Numbered from the stretch's first letter, positions 11,688 through 23,700 are shown. The stretch is 64,000 nucleotides of DNA from Sphagnum compactum (GCA_965153455.1 OZ234500.1:2852001-2916000), one strand, 5' to 3'. Numbers and translations: made by a program. The notes: a model not told the origin generated them from the sequence alone.

Positions 11688-11690
11688 ACC

Positions 11691-14600
11691 ATGGGAAGAC
11701 GAAAACCTCGAGCTCTGAATCTCGTCAGAAGAAGAACTTGTTCTTCTCCTTGGATGTTAAGTCGAGCTCTTGAGAACTCTCGAGATTCAAAGATTCAAAC
11801 ACACTCAAATCATTGGCTCAGGTCATTTAAGTAGGACCCTGCAAAGTTTTGAATAGCTTGTGATTCTGCAAATCAATGACCTGAATCCAAGGAATTCCGA
11901 AAATAGTCCTTCGGAGGTTTTTGAAACCTTAATTTCTCAGGGTCTGAAGTTTGAAGCGAGAGTTATAACTTCAAGTAAGAGTCAATGGTTCTGTAGTTGG
12001 AGTCTGGGGCACCTCGAAGAAGGGCTCCATAAGAAATAAGGAGTAAGGACTTTGTGTAAATGACGACACAGAAAGAAGAAGCACTAAGAAAAGTGCCACA
12101 CAAAAAGAAAAAAAGCAACCCTAGAAGGAATTTATAACCTGCAACCTTTCACCACGACTTCTGTTACCTAGTGAGGAGTGAGCACATGCTCACACCTTGG
12201 AAACCGCAACAAGAAACTTAGAAGAAACAAAAAATAAGAAACTTCCCTGAATCGAACCGAGCAAGAAGCTTTGCAGCATGCACGATGTTTAGCAACATGC
12301 GTGATGTAGAAGATGGCAAGTCGACGAACCCTCAGGAAATTTCAGAAACAAGAAAAATTATTGGACATTGCTATTGGTGAAGTACCTATGTAGTGAATGT
12401 GATGTCAAGTTCCATTTCAAAACTTCATGTTGTTGCAACTTGTGACATTATAATCTCCAAAGCATTAAGATGTATTTCATAATTGTTGATTATAATTAGA
12501 AAGAAATCCAAAAATCATGTGTACCTTCAAAAATAAAAATATGTCAACACCTTGCCATTGCACCAATCCGAAAATTGAAAAAGCCATCACCAACAAAAAT
12601 CTGATCTTCAACGCAACATCACAAACTGATGCAATAAAAGTAGGAAGGAGAAGTTTTTGCAAAAAACACTCATGAATTTTGGAAATTTACCTTGTAAACA
12701 AAAGAATTTTACCCTTGCAATGCTCCTTCGTTGCATCTCATGCCATTGCAACTCTGCCATTGTACCTATTGCCATTCTAACTTGCCCAATCTAAGCATAC
12801 AAAACTAAATCTATCAAGACACAAAAACAAAATATGATCCTACTACAATATTAAACCCCTAAAGTCCAATATTGATACTACTACACCAAAAGTAGCATTC
12901 TATGATTTGTCCTTCTTTATTGAACTAGTCGTTTATGCCATTTGTAATCAAATCGAACCTATTGTTTATGTCAATTTTAATCACTTATGCCACTTATAGT
13001 CATATAGTACTAGCCATAGAATACCATTTGTTGGGTAGTGTACTAATGGCAAACCTTATTCCTAAGCTTTCATCAATACCAATGATGGGAGCCAAATTCA
13101 AGAGAATGGCGAGGCAATGGAGACCCATTGTAAATCATATTTCTAGTATCCAATGAAAGGGGTTGGCTAGTGTGGGCAACACATGATCAAAACCATTAGT
13201 CAACAAAATGGCTACTCCACCCATAATTCTCATTGTCACATTATGGCAATTTTTCAAATCCTACAATTTAAAATCCTTAAGGCCATTTTCCAAGCATTTG
13301 TTTTATCAACATGTCAAATTTGAAAAAAAAAACATTGGTTACTAACATGTTATCAAAACATTGTGAGAAAATCATTTTTTTAAAATTCTAAATGGTTTTT
13401 TTTTAAGTCATTTTTTTAAAATTCTAGATTCTACGTTAGGTTCTAGTAGGTAGCCAACAATTTTGAAGGGCACGTAAATGTTTGTTGTCATCATTTGCTA
13501 ATAGCCAAATTTGGATAAATTGTCTTGTGATAATTACCAATGACCACCAAGGCTATATCACAAACTAGAGGGAGGGGGATGGCACATCATTTCCCCATGT
13601 GCCATCCATGCCCAAGTTGTAGGGTTGAATGGGGTAAAAGCAACCTAATGGGGTGGTACCACTAATAATCACCTTGCCAAAATCAATTTAAGAAAGTTGA
13701 ACCCAATTTATTTCATAAAATACATTTTTCTAATGTTTCTATTTATCTATTGGTTTAAGCATCATGTGGGCTATGTTTACATCTCCTTGCACACACTTAT
13801 GAAAATCATAAACACTTGAACACCTACATTATGTGGTGGCATTTAAAAGTATTTGATAAATGCCATGTCTTGACAAATTTTACCCCATTTTTAACCCTTT
13901 TTCTTGAAATGTCCTTGCAAGTATATATGTATATATAATTATTTCCTATGTATCAATTACAAAGCAAAAGGTATGGCCTAAGGTGCAATAGTTATATATT
14001 TGTGTTCTTGGCTACATTGACCATTTTAGACTTCCTACTCCTAACATTTTGGAATTGGTCAATAAATTATAACTATCACTATCAATTACCTATAAAAGAA
14101 GAGAAATCAAAGAGTCTTATCTAAAGTACTTATGGAAATTAAAGGCTAAGAAAAAAACCAAAAAAATTGGTGTTCTTAACCAAAAATGTGTCTATAATAT
14201 ATCCTTAAAACCTTCTCTTTATGCATTCATTGAAAACATTAAAACTCAAAACATTTGTTGATCCTAATGAAGTTTCAAATACTACACATGATGTGGGTAA
14301 TGTTTTCATAAAACAAGTTGAACTTGAAAAACCTCCCCTAAATGTACAAAAGATAGCTTTGGGGCAAGTGTGATCACCAACTAGTTCCTCATAAATATTA
14401 ATCCTTCTTTTCTTGTGTTTGTGTGTTTGGGCTCTTCAACTTGTTGATCCAAAATGGGGGTAAGTTGTCTTTCCCACAAGCACCTTTCTTCAAGTCCTTG
14501 AATTGGTATTTATATGTCAAAGTGTTTCCCATTGGACAATTTCATGCCTATCCTTATCCCAATTGGATTCCATGTTGTTTCACACTACCAATGACAATTA

Positions 14601-17600
14601 TTTAATTTTGATTCAGAAAAATTAACACATAGATATGTATGACGATTCTTCATTTTTTTACAAATTATGTCTATCTTGGGTTTAATTTGATTTGGCAAAA
14701 ATATTTACCAAATTTTTAATATTACATAATTGATAAAGAAAACCTTGGGCAAGGCAACTAGGTTTAAGAACTCATTAGGAGGCAAAAAATGGTGCCCTCT
14801 TCCACATCAATTATATTGCACAAAATAAGTCAACCATGTAGCTTTTCCTTTCGCCCTTAATGGGGAATACAATCGCTTACTTATCAAGTTCTTTTGATAT
14901 ACCAGTATCCTAAGGTTGAATTGTTTACATTTTGTTTGACAATGTCAACTCATTAACCAATTTACGCATTTTGCATTGGCACACAACTGAACACAACTAG
15001 TTCATTCTAGCAAGACTTCATGTCTATTTACTCATATTAACCCTTTCATTATTTTCACCTTGGTTAAGAAATTGCAAATGTTCAATTGCACATTTTACAT
15101 CAAATGGATCATTTTTAGGGCTTATATCAACATGCAATGTTGTTTGTTTTATTTTGAACCTTGACTTTGATAATTAACATGCCAATCCAATGGTTGACAT
15201 TTTCACATCACTTTATAATACAATTGTGAAAAAGGTCTTCCTAAAAGCAAGTTGTTACATTAACCCCTAAACATCAAAACATGCCCAATATGGGCTAGTT
15301 TTCAATGTAGATTCTCAATGTCATGTTAAGGGGTTAATTAAGTTCATGTTAATGAAGTGATCATTATTTTTAAATTCTTACACTAACTTCATGTTGGCGA
15401 TTTTACATTATTTATGTAGTGTTTTTTCATTTGAATAGCAAGTTTAAATGTAAATAACTCTTTGACTTTCATTTCAAAATTGTATATAATTTTAATGTTA
15501 TGGAAGTTGCAATGATCGTCGTGGAATGTGTAATAGTCAATGTATTATTTTAAAGTTCCTACACCAACTTCATGTTGCCATACACCACACCATGCAAAGT
15601 ATCCACACATTTTATTTGGTTCGCAAGTTGAATTGCATACTTATACATTTCCAATGTTTCATTAAGAACTTGATTAGATTTTTTCATGCATAGACATGGA
15701 TGTCATAAAAAATTCAATCAAAGAATGGTCTCTTTATGAGCTCTAGCATATAGCTTAAGCAATGAGCACTAGCATATGAGCACTCTATGCAAAAGTAAAC
15801 TAGAATTCTATAAAGTCACTTTAAAAACTCAAAATCTTGAAAAATAATATCAAATATTGTTAAGCCCCACCATGCTGATTGGTTTCAAAGTTGTGTTATT
15901 GATAATTTTGTTGTACACATATTTTTTATTTTCTTGTTATTATTCAAATTTATCAAAGACCATGTCATTGATTTCACCTTCTTGCTATGTTTGTTTTAGA
16001 ACCATAACCCCATAGAAAATTCAATCAAAACATGTATCCATGTCAATTAGTCTGATTTGATAATTAATTAATCTTGCAATATTGGTCATGATTCTATGAA
16101 CCATAACATTGCACAAATAGAAATGTGTGATTAATTGAGATTTGAACTACAACAAACCATATAAAGGTGGTATAATTTATTTTATTTTTCATGCATATGA
16201 GTTTTATTTCATACATTAGTTGATTGACATCTTTTCCAAGCTCACCTACCTTTAGTGTTTTTCCCCCATTTTGTGGATATCAAATTTTCGACTAAATTGA
16301 ACCCAAAACAAATTCAAAATTAGTCAAATATACATTAAAAATTAAAAATTTCCAAAATTTCCCTATTTCTTTGTTGAAAATAACAAGATTTTGCAATAAA
16401 TAAATATAAGTAATTGCCTACCATGAAGCTAAACTCCCACTAATCATTTCCTTTTATGAACTCCAATAGCAAAGTGAAGGACCTCTAATTTGGTCGTAGC
16501 CTTAAAGACATGGCTTACATTTACCTTCAAATATGTTCTTCAACCAATTATACACATTTGGAAACCAATTCATCACAATTTGTCTTTTAACTTCTCTAAA
16601 TTTAAGGATCAAAATTGAGGGAATTTTTTTGACCAAAAATAAAATGTGAACACATTTTGTGCAAAAAGACATTTATTATAAACAATTTTCTATTGCATGA
16701 TAGATTATTAAATGAAAGAAAAAAAATTAATTCCAAAATTATTTTCATTTCTTGGGAGGGTCGAAAGAGAGGAGGGGTGGTTTATGAAATCAAGTACAAA
16801 CTTTGGTTTGTGTTTACATGTGTTTGTTACACCGATTTGTTAACATTGTGCATGTGTGTATGAGAGTGATTTTCTACACATATTTGTTATCTTGTTCATC
16901 ATTTTTTTACATTTTAGTTCCAAGGGAAAAATCTCATAAAATTCTAATACCTGAAGGCTTGCAATATGTGCATGGCACATTTTCCATCTAAATGATTTGG
17001 ACACATTCTACAAGGTGCAACTTTATGTTTTACATGGTTCATTTTTTCAAATTTCTTTTGTTTCTCCATCTAATCATAAACATATATTGCCTTTGTTCTA
17101 TGAAGCACAAAAAATACTAAAGCTTTAGAATATATGAAATGTCATTGAAGCTCATGAATAGTTGTAAAAATGCAAAAAGTTAAAGCTTTAGAGTTGACAA
17201 ATCATGTTGTAAGAAGAAAAAAATAAAACCTTTCCAAACACTAGAATATTCAATATTGAGGTGCAAGATCAAGTCCTCATGAAATCTAAAATATCAAGCA
17301 AAACATAAGATACATTTCCTTCTTTTTTTTTGTTTTTCAAACAGTCTTTAATATTCAAATTTTGAATAAAACAAAATCTTATGACAAGAAAACAAAGCTC
17401 ATGGAAGAAAGAAAAGAAAAACAAAACAATCCAAGCCAAATGTCATTGTAACACCCTACCACATTTGGAAGCTAAAAAACGATTGAAAGTTTTGATCCTT
17501 TACAACATTCAAACAACCACAAAAGCATCAAAAAACTAGAAGAAAGGTTGCAAATCTAATTGGAACCTCCAAAGATCTCTCTTTCTCACTAAACAACTAT

Positions 17601-18779
17601 ATGAAACATCAAACTATCAATCCCTCTTGTAATCTCAAGGATTAAACAAAACAAAAGATGCATTTTTTCATTTTCCTTCTTTTCGAAAAAGTTTCCAAGC
17701 TTCAAATGTTGAATATTAAAAAATCTTATCCGAAAAAAATCTTGTGACAAAAATACAAGATAAACTAGAGATTACTCATATTTGACATTGAAGTGTGAAA
17801 AGATATAGAGATTACAAAGGACACAATCCCATTCCATTGAAAATAGATGTTAACCAACTATAACATATTTTGGTAAGGACTATGGGACCTTATAATTATC
17901 TCCCTTATACCAACTCCCATGTTACTATTGTCATTGGACTAACTCATCAATATAGGTCATTTCATGCCACTTCTATGAAAGTTCCCTTGTGTGGCAAAGA
18001 TTGAAATGTCAAAGCTCCCCGCATTGCACCCCCTCCCTCCTCTTTGAATTCAATGGACTACTAAATGTTAATCCAAAAGTGATCAAATTTGCTAATATTG
18101 GATGACTTATCCATGTGTACCTTTGATGAAAACTTTTATTTTGAATTGCTAACCTCATTTATCAAATTTGGGGATAATATGTTGTTATTTGTTATGTGAA
18201 CAAACTATGATTATATGATAAGTCAATTTCTAAGTTTTTTACATACTATGACATTAAAGATCATGCATTTTAAAAAGTGCCGCATTTGATGTAAAACATA
18301 AGCTTTTAAATAACTTGATGATTGTACTTAATTAGATTGCATAAGAATCATATAGGTGAATCTCTTTTGATAAAATTCACAAATGATTTGAATTACATTA
18401 TAATCCACAAGGGTGCAAACAAAACTACATTTGTGACATGCATTTATGGACACTTTGCCCACAAATGTCCATAAGCGTGTTTAATCCTTCTTGTTGTTGG
18501 TCTTTATTTATTGCAAGTTCTTTATAGAATTTGCAAAGTTTGCCACACTTTTCATTAATCTTTTGAGGATGTCATTGGGTTTCAAGATTATGCGTGTGAT
18601 GAAATAGTTGAATTGTCAAAGGAAAAATTGTTAAATGTGTTTAGGTTGAAGCTTCTCAACTACAATTGGGATCTTGAAATTCATTCAAACATAAATGGAG
18701 GCATCTTAGTGAAAGAATGGAGGACCAATTGCATGTGGAGTGAGGACAAATGAAAACTATGTGAAACTAAAGTGAAACT
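11691..18779. other. Gene-free spacer, AT-rich beyond 12.4 kb
   Basis: 11691-12400 is moderately GC and may be 5' flank or UTR of the LINE. Beyond it the sequence is strongly AT-rich with no coding frame I can support. It holds a degenerate tandem repeat of about 180 bp around 15370-15640 (both copies carry ACACNAACTTCATGTTG) and a repeat at 13570-13840 that is related to one at 33850-34140. Confidence 0.5.
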
Positions 18780-19190
18780 AAAAGGCTTAAGTTGCATGGA
18801 CAAACTTGATACAAATGACTTTGGCTATATGTCCCAAAAGAAGGGGTGAGATATATGCTTATGAAGGAATCTTGCAATGGATTGCTTGCAGGATATGATA
18901 GTGGCATTCATACCACATCACTCTTGAAAAAGAACTATCGGCCCAACCTCAAAGATGAGGCCCAAGAGTATGTAAAAACTTGCTCGACGTGCCAAGACAA
19001 TCATTGATCAATCTCTAAGAAACAAGAGAAGTTTTTGTGACCCCTCTCAATTCTACATGAAACTTGAGAGAGCACTGATACTTCATGATAAGTTACTCAC
19101 ATTCAAAAGGATTTCATACAATCATGGTGGTGCTGGATTGGTTCAATAAATTAGCCCATTTCATCCCAACCGTGGATATCCTCTCTCAAA
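18780..19190 (+). pseudogene. Ty3/gypsy integrase relic
   Basis: Plus-strand frames read LYVPKEGVRYMLMKES, LLAGYDSGIHTTSLLKKN, YVKTCSTCQDNH and IMVVLDWFNKLAHFIPT. These are the zinc-binding HHCC segment (the CxxC is visible as TCSTC) and the start of the catalytic core of gypsy-type integrases, which join element DNA to the host chromosome. Stops and frameshifts interrupt it, for example after DNH and before PLSI. Reverse transcriptase, RNase H and LTRs are not seen nearby, so only a fragment remains. Confidence 0.8.
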
Positions 19191-20537
19191 GGCTCTCCAA
19201 CATTTGTTGACTCAAACTACATGGAGGATTCATTCAGCTAGTAAACCTACTGCAGTGCCACCACTTGGTCATCTCTCAGTCTCTTTTCCACAAACACTGC
19301 ATTGAATCAAGATGGGAATGTCACAAGTTTCAAGCTTCAACCTCAACAACCTCTCTGCTTTGGCAACAAATGCCTTCTGTCACCCTCAACCCCTCTGCTT
19401 TTCTGAATTCATCAGCCAACAGTGTCAACAGCAATGAAATCCAACAGCTCAGCAATGTTCATTTCTGTCTACAACCAGAAATTCCTTTCAAAGGGCATGA
19501 TCAGTGTGTGGTGAGTTGCACTCAGGAACATTGCCCTTACACCACAATGGCATCCTCAATGTTCTGAAAAAGTGTACGTACCTACATGCAAAATGCTAGA
19601 TTACCAGATTCCATTATTGTCTACTGAAGGGTTAGTTTGTTTGCTGACTTTTAGATTAGTCACATTGATGGCTGGAAAACTCTATATGCAACTCTCAAAG
19701 CAAAATCTTCACATGGGAGTGAGGTGAGTGCATTGCATCAACGGGAGTGACCCGAAGAGCAACGGGTCCTCAGCATTTTGGGAAATTCAAAACCGAATTG
19801 GCAGCCTTTTTTAACCTGCCACCAGCTACATAATTTAATGATGACAAAGAAAATTACAGAAACATGTTATGATTCAGAAATAGCAAAATATGAAAAGAAA
19901 ACAGCTGCAGAGGTTGTAAGCAGATACTATATATCTCCTCTGAATGTATGTGGTGGTTTAGCTGAAGCTCAAAATTGACATATTGGGGAATGCTGTAAGC
20001 AAGTATAATTTTTTGTGTGTGCCTCATTTTTGGTTACAAATTTGTAATGTACTTGGAGTTTCTTCCATGGCTTATATAATGTGACAACACAACAGTCTAC
20101 AATAGTTGAGTACACATAGTATGTTCGAGATGAAACTTGGCATGTACAAAAGTGCACACATAATTTATTGGCTCTGCCTGTGAGGGGAAAACTAAGATGA
20201 ATACCAATAACAAGAATAAAATTCTCCATTGATGAGAACTGAGGGAGGAGGTATGAGAATCACTGAAATCGTCTCCAGTGTGTGTTTTGTGATGTAAATT
20301 AAACTGCTGTCTTTTCAAATCTCATTCAAAATGGGCTTTCAATAACTTGCACTATTGAAAGAAAAGAAGGGCTTAAATTATATCATAAGAGAAAAAAATT
20401 CTGTGGAATTTTCGTGTGTTTTTTGGGTGGGTGTAGTTTTTCTGCAAACAAACAGGCCTTGTTTGTTGTGTGTTCCAGACATGCCTGTTTTGTATGTTTT
20501 TGGGTGTGTTGTTGCTGCTGCTGTTGCCTGTTGCTGC
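19191..20537. other. Spacer between the gypsy relic and the BOI gene; unassigned open frames
   Basis: Plus-strand frames of 100 codons (19265-19567, GTG or internal start) and 66 codons (19778-19978) are open but match nothing I know. The first lies in a Ser/Asn/Gln-rich stretch that is open in more than one frame for much of its length. 19985-20370 is low-information sequence. Part of this interval may be the 3' UTR of the BOI gene. Confidence 0.3.
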
Positions 20538-20540
20538 TGT

Positions 20541-20660
20541 TGTCAGTCCTCCATCTGGGTTGTCCAAGGTGACTGGACATCATCTGGGCTGTTTGAAGGC
20601 GGCTGGATTCAATCTTGGCCATCTTAGGGTGACTAGATTTGATTTGGGTTGTCTGTCTCT
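20541..20660. repeat. 30-bp tandem repeat, four copies, just past the BOI stop codon
   Basis: Units start at 20541, 20571, 20601 and 20631 with an exact 30-bp spacing. Each has the form GACTGGA, then TC/TT, then ATCTGGGCTGT with variation. Because 30 is a multiple of three, both strands read as repeats of ten residues. It ends only 10 bp from the BOI stop and is probably in the 3' UTR. Confidence 0.85.
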
Positions 20661-20669
20661 GAATTTGTG

Positions 20670-22339
20670 TTATGACATGTAGACTTGGACACTGGCGTTC
20701 TTGAGGGAGCGGCAAAGAGGACAAGCATCGAGACGAGATTCACATTCTTTGCAAAGACAGAGATGTCGGCAAGGAAGAAGGAGAATCGAAACGTCATTGC
20801 ACCTGCAAACTCTGCAACAGCGTTGTTCGCGAAGCTCACGGTTCTCTTTGCAAGTTCTGGCATGAGCATCATCATCATCCTGGATGACCACCTTGTCTCC
20901 ATGATGAGATGATGATGCTGCATCATCCGCTTGACTGTCACCACACCCCTCTTTGCTCTGCTCCCGCAGACTCAATGCAACCGCCTGCTGTTGTGCTTGC
21001 TGAAGATTGGACCTTAGTGCAGTTGCCATGACTTGGTAAGTCCTGGCCTTGTTCTCCCAGCGATGTGCTTCCAGACTCACTTGCTTCACATGCTCTGCTA
21101 GTTGTGAGTTTTGTCGCCTCATCTTCTCAAGTTCCATCTCTTTCTCCCGTAATCGCCATGACACTCCTTCCTCAACAGCAGCAACAAATGCCCGCGAGTG
21201 CCGGTGCCTCTTCTCTTCCAGTAGTTGCCTCAATTGCTCACCCTGAGAGAGAGAGAAGCACCCAAAACCCTTTTTCATCATGACCCAGACTCGAGAACAA
21301 CAACAACAACATTACAGATATGCCAAACCTCCTGTTGCAAAATTCAGAAAAAAATGGAGCAAATGCTCAGCTTGGGTCAGGTTGCGGGAAAAAATATCAA
21401 CGTCCAGGAGCTGTACAAGTACCTGCACTTTGAAGAACTGCTCAATTTCCTCTCTCTGCTGCTGCAACTGTATGTTCAAGTCTTCACCCACAGCATAGAA
21501 CAGAGATTGGGAAGTTCTTGCTTCAGCCCTCCTCTCAGTGCTGGTTGAGGCAGATGTGGTTGAATTCAATCTTGAAGAATCATCCTGCTCAAAAGCAAGA
21601 CGCAAACCTGTAGATACTCCTATAGTTTGAGGGCCAGGACTCATAGCTGCTGCTCCTGGAGATCTATGTACTAGGGTCTGCTGCTGTTGCTGCTGCTGCT
21701 GTTGTTGATGATGATATTCTGCTGCAGCAGCATTCAGAATAGGATGTTGTTGCTGTCGCTGCCTGTGGGTGGTTGCAACAAGTGCATTCTCATCATCATC
21801 ATCTCCAAGTTCTCTTGCTCGCTTTCTTGAGCCTGGCAGTAACGTGCTGCAAGCAAGATGATCATTCTCTCTCTCATTGATCAAGACTGCCGCAGCATTC
21901 AGTGACGGTTGTTGAGAGGAGACAACGTTGCTTGGACCTGCTACTGGAAAACAAAAAATACCCAAAAGCACAGATCCAGGTTCTTGAGAACCCTCCGAAT
22001 GTTTAAGAAAAGACTCACACCTCTTGAAGCAAAGGCAACAGCATCTTGCCCAGAACCCTATGATCTATTGAGAAGTTGGATAGAAGGTGGAGAGACTTGT
22101 CCAGAGCTCCAAGTTAGACTTAGGAAGAATCTTGACTGCTGCTGCTGCCATTGTGAAGATCTCCGCAGCATGCCTAGAGCAAGAAGCTTACACTGGTTGA
22201 ACATGCGCAATGCATGGGATGTGAAGCCATTTTGTGTTGCCATGGGTTGGATCTGAAAATCTTCTGGCAGAACGCTGCTGCTGCTGTGGTTCACAGTCAG
22301 AGGGGACAAGAACACGCGACCGTTGTCAGCGCCAAACAT
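20670..22339 (-). CDS. BOI-type RING E3 ubiquitin-protein ligase (S-RNase-binding-like)
   Basis: Three exons on the minus strand: 22339-22192, 21943-21423 and 21242-20670. The introns are 248 and 180 bp, all GT-AG, with phases 1 and 0 joining exactly to give 413 residues. The start is MFGADNG. Family landmarks: a basic patch GSRKRAREL at 87-95 (possible nuclear signal), a run of ten Gln at 129-138, VSTGLRLAF at 159-167, a coiled coil from about 205 to 310 including EEIEQFFKVQGEQLRQLLEE, and a C-terminal C3HC4 RING with ligands C366, C369, C381, H383, C387, C390, C397 and C400, ending ASVQVYMS. BOI and its relatives in Arabidopsis transfer ubiquitin and interact with DELLA proteins and a MYB factor; that role here is inferred. 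It is longer than Arabidopsis BOI (about 300 residues), mostly through Gln/Ala-rich central sequence. An upstream 5' UTR intron cannot be excluded. Confidence 0.93.
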
Positions 22340-23700
22340 CTGCCGCGCTCTGCAGCTCCAGGACCCACAACAACAACATGGAGCTCAATCAGATCTTGGG
22401 CACAAGATCTCTTTCTTGAGCTCTTCGCGTAAAGTCAAGCTCAGATGTCATTTTCTCTTGGGAGCAATTGGAATTTTTAGACATTAGCAATTTGCACAGC
22501 TTGGGTTCTCATCAGCTTTTCGTGGCAGACAGATCCACAAAGACATTACGTGAGGAGTTGTATACCTATTGTGGTAATCGGGAAGAAGAATGCTAGAAGG
22601 ATATTGTGCTTGCACTGCCATTGTTATATGATCCCAGGAGGACTCCTCTTCCCTCTTTCAGAAGACTCCGAGTTGCCTCCACGAAACAAACAAACAAACA
22701 TACAAACAAGCGAGAGTTTCAACAAGACCCACGAACGCTTTTCTGCGATGTGCCAAGAGCTCGCGTACAAGAAGAATCTGTCAGCGCTCACTGATCGCAT
22801 ACCAAGAAAGCTGAGGATGAGCTGTGGTTTTTTTTCTTCCCACGAGTTCCAAATCTTTTCCGTCGGCACACCCCCCACCCAATTGGCACCACTCTTACGT
22901 ACGTAGCTGCATGAGAATGGCATGTAACCCTCTCCTCGCCAGAAAATAAAAATGCGAGAACGAATTGGCAAGAAACACCGAGCGCTAGTCTTCTTCACGC
23001 ACCCCACCTCGCAACAACGAGAGTGCACACAACACTCACAGAGAGACAGAGACACAGAGAGAGCCACAAGGCCAAAAAAATGTCTACCGCCGACTCTAAT
23101 AAGAAAGTTGCGCTGCAGACTCCGGAGCGATCACAAAAAGCGCAAACAACAACAACAACAACAGAAGTCCAGGGCCACCACCACCAACTCCGCCAGGCTT
23201 TTTGCTTCACGATTTGGTTTCCTCAGCAACGCCAGCGAGAGAAAACCAGAGACAGAACTTCTTGTTTAAAAACACGAGAGACTGGCAAGAGAAAAAAGAG
23301 ATCCTGATCTTGATCAGCTCCAATCAAGATCTCTCTTCTCTTCTCTCCTCTTCTTCTCTTCTCTCCTCTGTCCTCCTCCTCCTCCTCCTCTCTCGCCTGC
23401 AGCAGCGCAGCGCTCCCCCTCCAGGCTACGCTCCGCCCGTGCTGGGAACCAGAGAACGGCCGTGCCCGTTCCGCCCGTGCAGGGGACCAGAGATAGGCCG
23501 GCATGGTGGGAACAGGCCCTTCCGGCGGGCCCCACGCGGGAAACCCGGCCGGATTTCTGGAGTTCACTCACTCACTTACTTACTTACACGTGAGAGTTTT
23601 CTGTTTTTTCTTTTTTCTTTTCTTTTCTCTTTTTTCCTTTTTCAACAATTATAAATAGTCACAGGGATAAACATATATCATCCCCCCATGAATATTAAAT
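22340..23700 (-). promoter_or_regulatory. BOI gene 5' flank: leader and promoter region
   Basis: This 1.3 kb is less AT-rich than the surroundings. It holds a long CT-rich tract (23322-23400; GA-rich on the coding strand), a GC-rich duplication (23431-23506), ACAACAACA repeats near 23148 and a TATAAATAG motif at about 23651 that reads on the plus strand. GA-rich leaders are common in plant 5' UTRs, so the transcription start is probably in this interval. Long minus-strand open frames at 22624-23067 and 23223-23567 lack family resemblance and are more likely leader sequence than protein. Confidence 0.45.
23431..23506. repeat. 38-bp GC-rich tandem duplication upstream of BOI
   Basis: CTCCGCCCGTGCTGGGAACC at 23431 is repeated, with a few changes, as TTCCGCCCGTGCAGGGGACC at 23469. 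Each is followed by AGAGA and GGCC. It stands out from the AT-rich surroundings. Confidence 0.75.

Larger units (their letters stand above)
7150..11690 (-). mobile_element. Near full-length decayed LINE (non-LTR) retrotransposon
   Basis: Read on the minus strand, the element runs from an N-terminal ORF near 11690 to a zinc-knuckle C-terminus at 7153. In order: an open region at 11687-11140 in one frame; an ORF1-like region at 11010-10144 in another; an APE-type endonuclease at about 10140-9360; a reverse transcriptase at 9139-8033; a linker at 7842-7438; and a terminal Cys-rich segment at 7434-7153. The endonuclease shows GRDFNAR (canonical GDFNA) and GGRSTIDYIVGS. The RT shows QTGFRNDYPTTDLLFML, FVDFKKTFDTVP, QQGVNQGCPLSPLLFGLYLD and LLLIADDLAL, with the ADD catalytic core. 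More than ten in-frame stops and at least two frameshifts make it dead. Its GC content is clearly higher than that of the flanks. Target duplications and a poly(A) tail were not found. Confidence 0.9.

Noticed and set aside
22624-23067. 147-codon minus-strand frame upstream of BOI
   Set aside because: No domain, biased Ser/Cys/Leu composition, and positioned where the BOI leader or promoter is expected.
23202-23654. 150-codon plus-strand frame antisense to the BOI leader
   Set aside because: Driven by the CT-rich tract (Ser/Leu runs) and the GC-rich duplication; opposite frames are open too.
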